Source: a bacterium
GTDB taxonomy: Bacteria > Bacteroidota > Bacteroidia > Cytophagales > Cyclobacteriaceae
NCBI GenBank assembly: GCA_024743255.1
Contig: JANSWY010000007.1
Span: forward strand, 60,155-124,154
DNA: 64,000 bases
Direction of reading: 5' to 3'
In this document: one piece after another, positions 9,691-17,957 of the stretch
Layout of the letters: each line of letters starts with the position of its first letter
Numbering within the stretch: the stretch's first letter is position 1
The notes under the pieces: model-generated
Told to the model about the DNA's origin: nothing
The model's input: only the letters and a program-made list of their open reading frames with translations
Database searches by the model: none
Translations under genes and position numbers: made by a program

Positions 9691-9729
9691 CTAAATAAAA
9701 AAAAGTCTCAGAGCTTCCCCTGAGACTTT
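9691..9729 (-). terminator. Rho-independent terminator of the NSS transporter gene
   Basis: A perfect 10-bp stem, AAAGTCTCAG at 9702-9711 with CTGAGACTTT at 9720-9729, has an 8-nt loop. Read on the minus strand it follows the transporter stop (9752) and ends in a T-rich run, the complement of the A run at 9693-9704. Confidence 0.85.
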
Positions 9730-9751
9730 GCTGTTAATTTTCTTTCTATTC

Positions 9752-11158
9752 TTAGATTAATGTTATCCCGAAGAAGTTGTTAAGTAGAACCAGTATAAAA
9801 AGTATTGCCAACACAACTGGAGAAAGGATAGTTACTGCAAAATCCAGGAATTTTTTCACAAACGAATTCTCATAGCCATTAAACCCTTGTGCTATCTCCT
9901 CATGTAGGTTTTTCTTTTTCCAGATATACCCGGCAAAGAATACTATCAGACATCCTCCTAGTAATAATAACACATCTGCCGTAGCTGCAACAAATGATAA
10001 GAAGTCTGAATCAATCACATCTGGTACTCCGATGATTCTTGAGAAATTACTTAGGAACTCAGAGTAGCCGCCAGATAGAAGAGAAGGTATACCAATCACA
10101 AAGATTATTAGTGCTACAATCCAAACAGCTTTGTTTCTGTTTACTTTGTGTTCATCTACAACGTATGCTACCGGCACCTCCAAAAGTGATACAGTTGAAG
10201 TTAATGCGGCAAAAGATAATAACAAGAAGAAGAATGAACCAACGATAACTCCCCAGGTACTTCCTAATGTAGCAAATACTCCTGGAAGAGTAACGAAGAT
10301 AAGACCAGGTCCACCGAAACCAGGTTCACTCACTTGTGTCATGTCACCACCTAAATTGAAGGCTACAAACGGGAATATCATTAATCCTGCAATGAAAGCA
10401 ATACCAACATCCATTAATGTGATATAAGCTGCAGAGCTAATGATATTGTCGTTCTTGCTAACATAACTTCCGTATGTAATTAAAGCTCCCATTCCAAGTG
10501 ACAATGAGAAGAATGCTTGTCTTAAAGCACCTCCTATAACCGTGATATTAATTTCAGAGAAATCAGGAACAAGGTAGAAGCTAATCCCTTTCATTGCGTT
10601 TGGAAGGGTAGTAGCATATGCAACAAGACCTAAAATCATAATGATTAGAGTTGGCATCAGGATTTTAGCTGCCTTTTCGATACCTCCAGAGACACCTTTA
10701 GAAACAATAAATGCTGTAGTTAGCATGAAAAGAATGGCATAGAAACCAACCTTCGTAATATCTTTAATATAGTCTCCAAACTGAGAACCAACATCAAAGT
10801 TGGCGAAAAGCATTTCAATGAAATATCCGAAAGCCCAACCGGCTACAACATTATAAAATGAAAGAATAAGAACACCGCAGAAAAGACCAAGCATTCCGAC
10901 GAATCTCCAGTTTCTAAAACCTAACTCATTAAATGCTCCAACAGGATTTCTTAATGTCTTTCTACCAATGGCAATCTCCGAGATCATCACAGGGAAACAT
11001 AGAAGGAAACAAAAGAACAAGTACAGCACCACAAATGCAGCTCCACCACCGTTCCCTACTTCAAATGGGAATTTCCAAATATTTCCTAATCCTACTGCAG
11101 AACCTGCTGCTGCTAAAATAAATCCAAGTTTATTAGAGAATGCTCCTCTTGATGCCAT
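9752..11158 (-). CDS. Sodium-dependent transporter, NSS/SNF (LeuT-fold) family
   Basis: A 468-residue polytopic inner-membrane protein, about 11-12 TM helices. It begins with the family signature in TM1 (LAAAGSAVGLGNIWKFPF), which carries Na+ and substrate ligands. Later segments (FFSLSLGMGALITYGSY, with the TM6-like unwound region) also fit. Bacterial members symport amino acids or related amines with Na+. A good promoter lies just upstream (11179-11207) and a strong terminator just downstream, so it is a single-gene transcript. Family confidence is high; substrate is unknown. Confidence 0.93.
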   Translation of the reverse strand: MASRGAFSNKLGFILAAAGSAVGLGNIWKFPFEVGNGGGAAFVVLYLFFCFLLCFPVMISEIAIGRKTLRNPVGAFNELGFRNWRFVGMLGLFCGVLILSFYNVVAGWAFGYFIEMLFANFDVGSQFGDYIKDITKVGFYAILFMLTTAFIVSKGVSGGIEKAAKILMPTLIIMILGLVAYATTLPNAMKGISFYLVPDFSEINITVIGGALRQAFFSLSLGMGALITYGSYVSKNDNIISSAAYITLMDVGIAFIAGLMIFPFVAFNLGGDMTQVSEPGFGGPGLIFVTLPGVFATLGSTWGVIVGSFFFLLLSFAALTSTVSLLEVPVAYVVDEHKVNRNKAVWIVALIIFVIGIPSLLSGGYSEFLSNFSRIIGVPDVIDSDFLSFVAATADVLLLLGGCLIVFFAGYIWKKKNLHEEIAQGFNGYENSFVKKFLDFAVTILSPVVLAILFILVLLNNFFGITLI

Positions 11159-11178
11159 GTTGTTAATTTTTTCGGGCT

Positions 11179-11207
11179 CAAATATAGCCGAATTTAGTTA
11201 ATAACAA
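11179..11207 (-). promoter_or_regulatory. Bacteroidota-type promoter for the NSS transporter
   Basis: On the minus strand TTG (complement of 11205-11207) is followed after 18 nt by TATATTTG (complement of 11179-11186). This matches the Bacteroidota consensus TTG-N17-23-TAnnTTTG. Transcription would begin near 11173, leaving a leader of about 15 nt before the ATG at 11158. Confidence 0.6.
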
Positions 11208-11236
11208 ACGTCTGGCATTGTAACCCTAAAAATTGT

Positions 11237-12694
11237 TTATGATAGATCTTCAGAAGCGTTATATAAATCCTCTTCTTCATCAAATTTGATCTCCGCCGGA
11301 AAGTCAAACATGTAGTTTGTTTTAATCAATGAAGAGACTTTGTGAGGTACAAAATCTTCCCAACCGTCTTCATTTGATTGAATCATTTTAAGGACATTGT
11401 CTGATATAATATGTAAGTTTTCTTCTTTGTAATCATGCAGTTCTCTAATCTTTTTATTGGTTAGAAAATATTCAAATAAAGACTTGAGATATTCAGGTGC
11501 TTCGAAACTACCTACTGTCTGGAGTTCATCAGAGTCCATTTTGAAAGAAGGGTACACTAATAATTGTGTGTTTGTACCAAATAACCTCGAGAATGCTTCT
11601 AATATGCCTCCATTAAGATCTTCGTAATATGATTCATCAAAGATTCTTACAAGGTTATAATAACCAATAATTAAAGAGATCTGATGTTTCTTCGTGAATT
11701 GAGAGAGGTATGCTGATAGTTTATAGTGTTCAGTGTAGTTGGATATCAATACATTCTGGCCTAGTGAACAAAGTAAATCAACTCGATCAAGGAAGTCGTT
11801 TTCATCTATCTCATCACCTGATGTTGTAAGGTCATTTAATGTGAGTTCAGATAATACCACCAGGTTATTCTTATCAAAGTCGGGTTCCTTATTGACTAGC
11901 TTCAAACCCGATATCATCATATCAACATTGACATTGGTTACAGGTCTGAATCTTCCTCTTAATACAGCGACATCCTTCTTGTACAAAGCCTCAGAAGGTT
12001 GCATTACATTTCCTTTCGGATCAAATAGGGTTGCATGAGTCAAGCCTTCTCTAACAAGAATAAGACTCATTAATCTGTTATCCACATGATGGAAGTCCGG
12101 ACCGGTCAATTCAAACATATCAATATCTACTCTGTCAATATTGATATTATCAAGAATGGATTTAATGATGTCTTCAGGCTCGTTATTATTAAAGCATGCA
12201 AAAATCAGATTAACTCCAATCATCCCAAGAACCTGCTGTTGCCAAACTGCATCATTGTCGTGTAAAACCACGTGGATAATACAATCATTTGGTTTAGACA
12301 TAGGGTGCAATTGAAACCTCAACCCAATCCACCCGTGTCCTTTATTCGTTTTGTTGTAGTTCAAAACCTCAACGGTATTGGCAAATGCGAAAAACTGGGT
12401 TCTCTTAGCTCTGCCTGCTAATCTTTGAGCAAGGAGCGTATATTCCCTGTCAAGCATTTTTAAAAGCTTCTCCCTACAGACATATTGTTTTGTTTTACCG
12501 TAAATGGCATCACTAAATGTCATGTCATAGGCAGACATTGTTTTCGCAATTGTGCCAGATGCTCCACCTGCTTTAAAAAAATGGGAGGCTACTTCTTGTC
12601 CACCGCCGATTTCTGCTAAAGTCCCATAGATTTTGTCGTTCAAGTTTATCTCGAGCGCTTTTTCTTTTGTGGTCAATTTTTTGACGGTGTACAT
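11237..12694 (-). CDS. Conserved protein of unknown function (about 480-residue Bacteroidota family)
   Basis: A 485-residue soluble protein with no signal peptide or TM segment. The N-terminal block, residues ~20-65 (YGTLAEIGGGQEVASHFFK and GASGTIAKTMSAYD), is the most characteristic part. I recall closely similar proteins across Bacteroidota carrying unreliable labels such as 'TonB-dependent receptor' or 'nicotinate-nucleotide adenylyltransferase'. I see no barrel, no HxGH nucleotidyl-transferase motif and no Walker motif, so neither label is supported here. The C-terminal 15 residues are acidic. It is a single gene, preceded by TAATTTTG-like sequence on the minus strand at 12715-12722. Function unknown. 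Confidence 0.7.
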   Translation of the reverse strand: MYTVKKLTTKEKALEINLNDKIYGTLAEIGGGQEVASHFFKAGGASGTIAKTMSAYDMTFSDAIYGKTKQYVCREKLLKMLDREYTLLAQRLAGRAKRTQFFAFANTVEVLNYNKTNKGHGWIGLRFQLHPMSKPNDCIIHVVLHDNDAVWQQQVLGMIGVNLIFACFNNNEPEDIIKSILDNINIDRVDIDMFELTGPDFHHVDNRLMSLILVREGLTHATLFDPKGNVMQPSEALYKKDVAVLRGRFRPVTNVNVDMMISGLKLVNKEPDFDKNNLVVLSELTLNDLTTSGDEIDENDFLDRVDLLCSLGQNVLISNYTEHYKLSAYLSQFTKKHQISLIIGYYNLVRIFDESYYEDLNGGILEAFSRLFGTNTQLLVYPSFKMDSDELQTVGSFEAPEYLKSLFEYFLTNKKIRELHDYKEENLHIISDNVLKMIQSNEDGWEDFVPHKVSSLIKTNYMFDFPAEIKFDEEEDLYNASEDLS

Positions 12695-12808
12695 ATTGGG
12701 TTGTTTTTATACTTCAAAATTATGAAGCCATAAGATCAATAAAAAGTGTTTCTTACTTTATCATAATGCGATTGAGGCAATAATGTTTCATAATTGACAA
12801 CTTATATT

Positions 12809-12906
12809 GAAGTTGGAAGACCGGAGACCGAAGTTAGAAGTTGGAAGATGGAAGGTAGAAGACTGAAGTTGGAAGTTAGAAGATCGGAGGCTGAAGTTAG
12901 AAGACC
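12809..12906 (+). repeat. Tandem heptanucleotide array, 14 units of GRAGNNN
   Basis: Fourteen consecutive 7-nt units in perfect register. Each starts GAAG or GGAG followed by a variable triplet: GAAGTTG, GAAGACC, GGAGACC, GAAGTTA, GAAGTTG, GAAGATG, GAAGGTA, GAAGACT, GAAGTTG, GAAGTTA, GAAGATC, GGAGGCT, GAAGTTA, GAAGACC. Because 7 is not a multiple of 3, the array gives a repeating peptide in any open frame, which is not evidence of coding. Confidence 0.9.
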
Positions 12907-13075
12907 ATCTTTTCTGGATTTTTGTGCTTCTAAATCCGGAATCTAATGGGATATAGGATTGTATGTTAGTGATCAATGATTTATCCCATTAGGGTGAAAA
13001 GAAGGGTGAAGGGAAACTATGAGATTCAGGGATTAATTAAATGATTCTTATAACATGCTAGTTCTCCACAAAGGG

Positions 13076-13137
13076 AACAACCCCGAAACCCGCAACACGT
13101 TAGCTCAAAACTCAAAACTCAAAACTCAAAACTCAAG
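13076..13137 (-). repeat. Second heptanucleotide tract (TTTTGAG and GTTNCGG units)
   Basis: Read on the minus strand, four TTTTGAG units (complement of 13104-13131, plus a partial fifth) are followed in the same 7-nt register by CTAACGT, GTTGCGG, GTTTCGG and GGTTGTT. The same unit types recur at 30455-30524 in another gap. Confidence 0.8.
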
Positions 13138-13170
13138 ATACGGAATCAGGAACCAAAGGAAACTAAAGAC

Positions 13171-13206
13171 CTAAATAAAAAAGCCGAGGACTAATGCCCT
13201 CGGCTT
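13171..13206 (-). terminator. Rho-independent terminator of the acyl-CoA dehydrogenase gene
   Basis: A 9-bp perfect stem, AAGCCGAGG (13181-13189) with CCTCGGCTT (13198-13206), has an 8-nt loop. On the minus strand it lies about 30 bp after the stop at 13236 and runs into T residues (complement of 13173-13182). Confidence 0.85.
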
Positions 13207-13235
13207 AATAAATTTAGGTTAATGTAAATCTTTGT

Positions 13236-15032
13236 TTAATACGGAAAACCGCCTTTTTCAATCATAACGTCTGCGATCTCTCTTCTTAGATCTCTTGTAT
13301 TGTAAGGATCCATTTTAGTAAATCGCTTCATACCCATCAACATCACTTTCATTTCATCACCAGTAGCGAAACATGCTACAGCTTCGTTACCAGCGTTGTT
13401 TACTTTCTGAACAGCTTGTGATAAGTATAATTTTGCCATTGCTACCTGCAACTTAGCACTGTCTTCTCCGTTTTTGCTAACTAATTTCTCAGCTCTAAGA
13501 ATAGTAGACTCAGCAACATAAATTTCAATTACCATGTCAGCAAGATTCATTAGGATCTCTTGCTCATCATTTAATCCAGGTCCAAATGTCTGAGCTGCTT
13601 TACCAGCAACCATAAGAACCGCTTTCTTTAATTTTTTAATTACTTCTTTCTCAGCTGCGAATGGCTGGCTAAGATCAGGAGTAGCGAAAGATGGAACTGA
13701 AGTAAGTTCTTTAGCAACTGCCATTGCAGGGCCCATTACGTCTAGTTCACCTTTCATCGCTCTTTTTAAGATCATTCCAACTAAGAGCATTCTGTTAATT
13801 TCGTTTGTTCCTTCATAGATTCTTGCGATTCTAGCATCTCTGTAGGCTCTTGCCATTGGAGCATCTTCTGAGAATCCCATTCCTCCATAAACCTGAACAC
13901 CTTCATCTACAATGTAATCAAGCACTTCAGATCCGTGAACTTTCATAATAGCACACTCAATTGCAAACTGCTCAACTCCTTTAAGTTTAGCTTCTTGCTC
14001 TGGCATACCATCAGCAATTAGGTCTTCAATTTTATCATCAATGTTCTGACCAGCTCTGTAAGCAGCAGATTCAGTAGCGAATGTTCTTGTCGCCATCTCT
14101 GCAAGCTTATGTTTGATAGCTCCAAAAGTTGATAGTGGAGTACCAAACTGCTTTCTGTCGTTAGCATACTGAGTAGCTTGAGTTGCAACTTCTTTACAAC
14201 CACCAATTACACCAGAAGCCAATTTGATTCTACCAATGTTTAGAATGTTTACAGCGATTTTGAATCCATTCTCTCTGTCAGAAAGCATGTTTTCAACTGG
14301 AACTTTCACATCATTGAAGAATACTTGTCTTGTTGAAGATCCTTTGATTCCAAGCTTAACTTCCTCATCGTTCATGGTAATGCCGTCCCATGTTCTTTCT
14401 ACGATGAATGCAGTTAAGTTCTTGTCGTCATCAATTTTAGCAAATACAATAAGTAGGTCAGCAAAACCAGCGTTTGATATCCACATCTTCTGACCGTTGA
14501 TCAGATAATGCTTACCATCATCGGTTAATGTCGCTTTAGTTTTACCTGAGTTAGCGTCTGAACCAGCATCTGGCTCAGTCAAACAGTAACAAGCTTTCCA
14601 CTCACCTGTTGCAAGCTTTGTTACGTAATTTTTCTTTTGTTCTTCAGTTCCGTAATACAGGATTGGAAGGGTACCAATACCCGTATGAGCTCCGTAAGCA
14701 GTAGAGAAAGAACCAGCAGCACCCATGATATCTGCAATCAGCATACCTGTGTTGAAGTTCATTCCTAGTCCACCGTAAGCTTCAGGAATTGAAACACCTA
14801 AAAGACCTAATTCACCAGCTTTATCCATTAAAGAAGGCATTAGTCCTTCTTCCATTTTATCAATTCTCTCATGGTTTGGAGCGATTTCTTTTTCGATGAA
14901 ATCCTTACAAGCCTGAGCCATCATTTGCTGTTCTTCAGAAAACTCTTCCGGAATAAAGATTTCATCTGCTGATGTTTCTCTAATTAAGAATTCTCCTCCT
15001 TTGATTGCGTCTTTTTCGAGTGTTGCTTCCAT
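13236..15032 (-). CDS. Acyl-CoA dehydrogenase
   Basis: A 598-residue flavoenzyme that oxidises acyl-CoA to trans-2-enoyl-CoA in fatty-acid beta-oxidation, passing electrons to ETF. Seen motifs include the substrate/FAD-contacting CYCLTEPDAGSDA (near 170) and QVYGGMGFSEDAPMARAYRDARIARIYEGTNEINR around 385-420 (shown in parts: GGMGFSED and IYEGTNEINRML). An extra C-terminal helical region of about 170 residues is present, as in the longer ACADs of Bacteroidota. It stands alone, not next to thiolase or hydroxyacyl-CoA dehydrogenase. Two copies of a 14-16 bp palindrome sit 54-106 bp upstream and probably form its operator. Confidence 0.93.
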   Translation of the reverse strand: MEATLEKDAIKGGEFLIRETSADEIFIPEEFSEEQQMMAQACKDFIEKEIAPNHERIDKMEEGLMPSLMDKAGELGLLGVSIPEAYGGLGMNFNTGMLIADIMGAAGSFSTAYGAHTGIGTLPILYYGTEEQKKNYVTKLATGEWKACYCLTEPDAGSDANSGKTKATLTDDGKHYLINGQKMWISNAGFADLLIVFAKIDDDKNLTAFIVERTWDGITMNDEEVKLGIKGSSTRQVFFNDVKVPVENMLSDRENGFKIAVNILNIGRIKLASGVIGGCKEVATQATQYANDRKQFGTPLSTFGAIKHKLAEMATRTFATESAAYRAGQNIDDKIEDLIADGMPEQEAKLKGVEQFAIECAIMKVHGSEVLDYIVDEGVQVYGGMGFSEDAPMARAYRDARIARIYEGTNEINRMLLVGMILKRAMKGELDVMGPAMAVAKELTSVPSFATPDLSQPFAAEKEVIKKLKKAVLMVAGKAAQTFGPGLNDEQEILMNLADMVIEIYVAESTILRAEKLVSKNGEDSAKLQVAMAKLYLSQAVQKVNNAGNEAVACFATGDEMKVMLMGMKRFTKMDPYNTRDLRREIADVMIEKGGFPY

Positions 15033-15084
15033 TGACTGAAATATTTTTATCGTGATATGTTAATGTTATTATCTTAGTTTAATT

Positions 15085-15138
15085 TGTTATGCATGCATAA
15101 CATTTTGCAATATAGTAAATTTATTATGCATGCATAAC
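15085..15138 (-). promoter_or_regulatory. Twin palindromic operator upstream of acyl-CoA dehydrogenase
   Basis: GTTATGCATGCATAAC at 15086-15101 is a perfect 16-bp palindrome, 18 bp with its flanking T/A. A second copy at 15123-15138 shares the 14-bp core TTATGCATGCATAA (15124-15137). Their centres are 37 bp apart. A third copy lies before the subtilase gene (30353-30368). The form suggests a dimeric MarR- or TetR-type repressor; the regulator is not in the window. Confidence 0.6.
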
Positions 15139-15268
15139 ATAATTTATAATTTTTTTATTTCTTATCCAATTTTTACGGACTGTCTTTGAAAATCGACAAT
15201 TCAGTAAGTTTCTGATGTGTGCTTTATAGGAGTATCTGTTAATTTACCAAAGATTTAGAGTTGTGTCA

Positions 15269-16303
15269 ATGAAAATAAACAAAAGAGTTCGGTACGAGAT
15301 AATAAGTATCATTTTGATATTTCTGGTTGGGGGATTTATTCAGACATACCTGTTTTGTGACAATTGCAGTAGAGATTGGGATTTATTTATGAAGAATGCC
15401 CTTGTTGCGGGATTTGTTTGGACCTCTTTGTGGAAAGGCAGTGAGATTTCATTTGATGTTTTGGACCGGTGGATAGATTGGTTAGAAGCTCCTCTAAAGA
15501 GACTTTTTGTGAGTCTTGCTTCCATGGTACTTGTTGTTATCGTTGGGTTTTGGGGTTCCTATTTACTTGTTTTAAGTGGTATCTATGGAACACCTTTGGA
15601 TCAGGCTTTAGAGTACATCAGTGCAAAAGAGACAATTCCTCCTATTATTATAACATTTGCAATCAATTCATTTATGCATGGACGTGGATTCTTATTGTCA
15701 TGGCGAGCTGATGCCGTGAAATATGAGAAATTAAAAACGGAACAAATAGCTACTCAATTCAATAGTTTGAGGAATCAGGTAAATCCGCACTTTCTTTTTA
15801 ATAGCTTGAATGCACTATCATCACTGGTCTATGATGACCAGGATAAAGCTGTTGAGTTCATTAGAAAGTTATCTCAAGTGTATCGATACGTTTTGGATAC
15901 TAAGGATAAAGAGGTTGTGACCTTAGAAGAGGAGATGGATTTCCTAAACTCTTATATCTACTTACAAAAAATCAGGTTTGATGAGAGTTTAGTCATTAAT
16001 ATTAATCTGGAATCTAATGTGATGCATCATTTCGTAGTGCCGATTTCACTCCAGATGCTTCTTGAAAACGCGATTAAACACAATATCATTTCAGAATCTA
16101 AAAAGTTGACCATCGATATATTCCACGATGAGGAGTATTTATATGTATCTAACAATCTGCAGGAAAAGATTCATAAGGACTCAACCGGAATAGGATTGGA
16201 GAACATCAAATCGCGGTATGAGTATTTTTCTACGAAAGAAGTGATTGTTGAAAAGACAGATAAAGTGTTTAAAGTTGGAATCCCAATTGTGAAATCTCAA
16301 TAG
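15269..16303 (+). CDS. LytS/YehU-type sensor histidine kinase
   Basis: A 344-residue membrane kinase. Four hydrophobic helices occupy residues about 10-145. The His_kinase domain follows with the phospho-acceptor in LRNQVNPHFLFNSLNAL (His174). An HATPase-like region contains the N-box LLENAIKHN and a GIGLENIKSRY box. I chose ATG 15269 over the in-frame GTG at 15263 because AGAG at 15257-15260 gives normal spacing only for the ATG. A LytTR regulator begins 2 bp after its stop, so the two form a classical LytSR-type two-component pair. Confidence 0.92.
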   Translation: MKINKRVRYEIISIILIFLVGGFIQTYLFCDNCSRDWDLFMKNALVAGFVWTSLWKGSEISFDVLDRWIDWLEAPLKRLFVSLASMVLVVIVGFWGSYLLVLSGIYGTPLDQALEYISAKETIPPIIITFAINSFMHGRGFLLSWRADAVKYEKLKTEQIATQFNSLRNQVNPHFLFNSLNALSSLVYDDQDKAVEFIRKLSQVYRYVLDTKDKEVVTLEEEMDFLNSYIYLQKIRFDESLVININLESNVMHHFVVPISLQMLLENAIKHNIISESKKLTIDIFHDEEYLYVSNNLQEKIHKDSTGIGLENIKSRYEYFSTKEVIVEKTDKVFKVGIPIVKSQ

Positions 16304-16305
16304 AA

Positions 16306-17073
16306 ATGAAAGCATTAATAATAGAAGACGAAAAGATTGCAGCTGATAGGTTAAAGGGATTAATTAAAGACCTGAGACCAGATTGGGAATTTATGAACAG
16401 AGTGGATTCAATAGAAGATGCTGTGAAGACGCTTCAAAATGAATCGCCGGATCTGATACTTATTGACATTCAATTATCCGATGGTATCAGTTTTGAGATT
16501 TTTAATCAGATACATGTTGAAACTCCTTTGATCTTTACTACGGCCTACAACGAATATGCGATAAAGGCTTTTAAAGTGAATAGTGTCGATTATTTACTTA
16601 AGCCAGTAGATAAAAAGGAACTATTATCGGCAATTGAGAAGTTTGAAAATGCCAATAACAAAGGTAGCGAATCAGTCAGCGTGCAGTTGGACCCAAACGT
16701 ATTGAGTTCTCTCCTGACCACTATGACAAAATCCTACAAGGAGAGGTTTGTTATTAAAATTGGAGAACATATCAAGGTGGTTAATACGACTGATGCATTC
16801 TATTTCTTCAGTCAGGACAAGGTAACTTATCTGGTGGCTAATGATGGCAGGAGGTATGTTTTGGATTTTGCTTTGGATAAAGTAGAGGAGATGCTTTCAC
16901 CGGAACAGTTCTTCAGGATTAATAGGAAATTTATTGTGCATGAGCAGGCTATTGATGATATCGTATCATTTTCAAATTCCAGGTTAAAGTTGTTTTTGAA
17001 ACATGGAGAAGGTCATGATACAATCGTGGCTAGAGAGAGAGTCCAGGATTTTAAAGGTTGGTTAGATAAATAG
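16306..17073 (+). CDS. LytTR-family response regulator, partner of the upstream kinase
   Basis: A 255-residue regulator with a receiver domain (phospho-acceptor D54 in LILIDIQLSDG, acidic pocket E7/D8, conserved K in DYLLKPVDK). A LytTR DNA-binding domain occupies the C-terminal ~100 residues (RFVIKIGEHIKVV ... FFRINRKFIVHEQAID). LytTR proteins bind pairs of direct repeats on one helix face. It follows the LytS-type kinase after 2 bp. A small membrane protein and an M23 peptidase follow, and all four are probably one transcript. Confidence 0.93.
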   Translation: MKALIIEDEKIAADRLKGLIKDLRPDWEFMNRVDSIEDAVKTLQNESPDLILIDIQLSDGISFEIFNQIHVETPLIFTTAYNEYAIKAFKVNSVDYLLKPVDKKELLSAIEKFENANNKGSESVSVQLDPNVLSSLLTTMTKSYKERFVIKIGEHIKVVNTTDAFYFFSQDKVTYLVANDGRRYVLDFALDKVEEMLSPEQFFRINRKFIVHEQAIDDIVSFSNSRLKLFLKHGEGHDTIVARERVQDFKGWLDK

Positions 17074-17079
17074 AACTAC

Positions 17080-17424
17080 ATGTTTTTTACACTCGGTCTT
17101 ACTTTAATCCTAATGCATGAAATGGATGCCATACGTTGCAAAGAATGGAGGATATTCCCTGGATTGCATTTTCTTAATGATAGATGGGGGTTTATTGTAT
17201 TTATGTGGTTACATGTGCCACTATTTGGATGGATCTTATTCGAACTAATGCAGACCGATAATGAAGGCATTATAAAAGGCCTGAATATATTTTTCATCAT
17301 TCATTTCGGGCTCCACTTATTGTTTCTAATGCACAAGAAGAATGAATTTAAGAGTTTCACTTCTTGGGCAATTATTGCTGGCTGTGCTTTGTGTGGAGTG
17401 CTTAGTTTGATGTTGGAATCTTGA
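17080..17424 (+). CDS. Small four-helix membrane protein (DUF6713-like)
   Basis: A 114-residue, strongly hydrophobic protein with about four TM segments. Its N-terminal block LILMHEMDAIRCKEWRIFP is distinctive and resembles, from memory, the DUF6713 family; function is unknown. Histidines cluster near the membrane (MHEMD, WLHVP, IIHFGLHLLFLMH), which might bind a metal or heme, but this is speculation. It begins 6 bp after the LytTR regulator stop, and its own TGA overlaps the TTG start of the M23 gene, so it is embedded in the LytSR operon. Confidence 0.65.
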   Translation: MFFTLGLTLILMHEMDAIRCKEWRIFPGLHFLNDRWGFIVFMWLHVPLFGWILFELMQTDNEGIIKGLNIFFIIHFGLHLLFLMHKKNEFKSFTSWAIIAGCALCGVLSLMLES

Positions 17425-17930
17425 GAAAAAGAAAAATATTTACTTATTCGGTGTTGACCATAGTTATATTAGGTTTTCTGGTACCAGAAGAAATACAAAT
17501 GCCAGTGAAAGGAGCAGACAGCAACGATTATAATTCTGAATCATTTTGGTATTATCCCTGGGGGCAATCAGTTACACATAAAGGTGTGGATATTTTTGCA
17601 GATACAGGTACTGAAATTCAATCCCCAACAACTGGTATTGTTCTCTTTAAGGGAGAATTGGGACTGGGAGGAAATGTTATTATTGCATTAGGCCCTAAAT
17701 GGAGACTGCATTATTTGGCGCATTTGAATTCCGTTGATTGTAAATATTTCGATTTTTTGTCAGGGGGAGAGTTAGTTGGTACAGTTGGAGATTCTGGGAA
17801 TGCGAAAGGTAAGCCACCTCATTTACATTATTCTATTATCACAATAATTCCATATCCTTGGAGAATCGATTCTGATCGACAAGGTTGGAAGAAAATGTTT
17901 TATTTGAATCCAATAGACAAATTGGACTAG
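17421..17930 (+). CDS. M23-family metallopeptidase (LytM-type endopeptidase)
   Basis: A 169-residue protein with an N-terminal hydrophobic anchor or signal (FTYSVLTIVILGFLVP), then a compact M23 domain. Zinc-site motifs are visible: H-x3-D in THKGVDIFAD, H in YLAHLNSVD, and H-x-H in PPHLHYSI, with G-x-S-G-N-A-K before the last. Family members cut peptidoglycan cross-bridges or stem peptides. The start is a TTG at 17421 that overlaps the previous stop (TTGA), indicating coupling. Placement in a LytSR operon suggests that cell-wall state controls its expression; this is inference. Confidence 0.85.
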   Translation: MRKRKIFTYSVLTIVILGFLVPEEIQMPVKGADSNDYNSESFWYYPWGQSVTHKGVDIFADTGTEIQSPTTGIVLFKGELGLGGNVIIALGPKWRLHYLAHLNSVDCKYFDFLSGGELVGTVGDSGNAKGKPPHLHYSIITIIPYPWRIDSDRQGWKKMFYLNPIDKLD

Positions 17931-17957
17931 ATTTGGTTACAAGTAGAAACATCAGTT

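Larger units (their letters stand above)
12695..13235. other. 541-bp intergenic region with tandem heptanucleotide repeats
   Basis: No credible gene is present. The region holds a 98-bp heptamer array (12809-12906), a second mixed heptamer tract (13076-13137), and the terminator of the downstream minus-strand gene (13171-13206). The stretch 12907-13075 shows no further structure that I can define. Confidence 0.75.

Noticed and set aside
12809..12906. CRISPR array
   Set aside because: The repeat is a 7-nt tandem with no spacers and no Cas genes anywhere in the window.
12788..12976. A 62-residue minus-strand open frame with repeating SSNF/LRSSNF-like peptides
   Set aside because: It is the translation of the heptamer array; the periodic peptide follows from 7-nt units read in triplets, and no start signal or homologous domain supports it.
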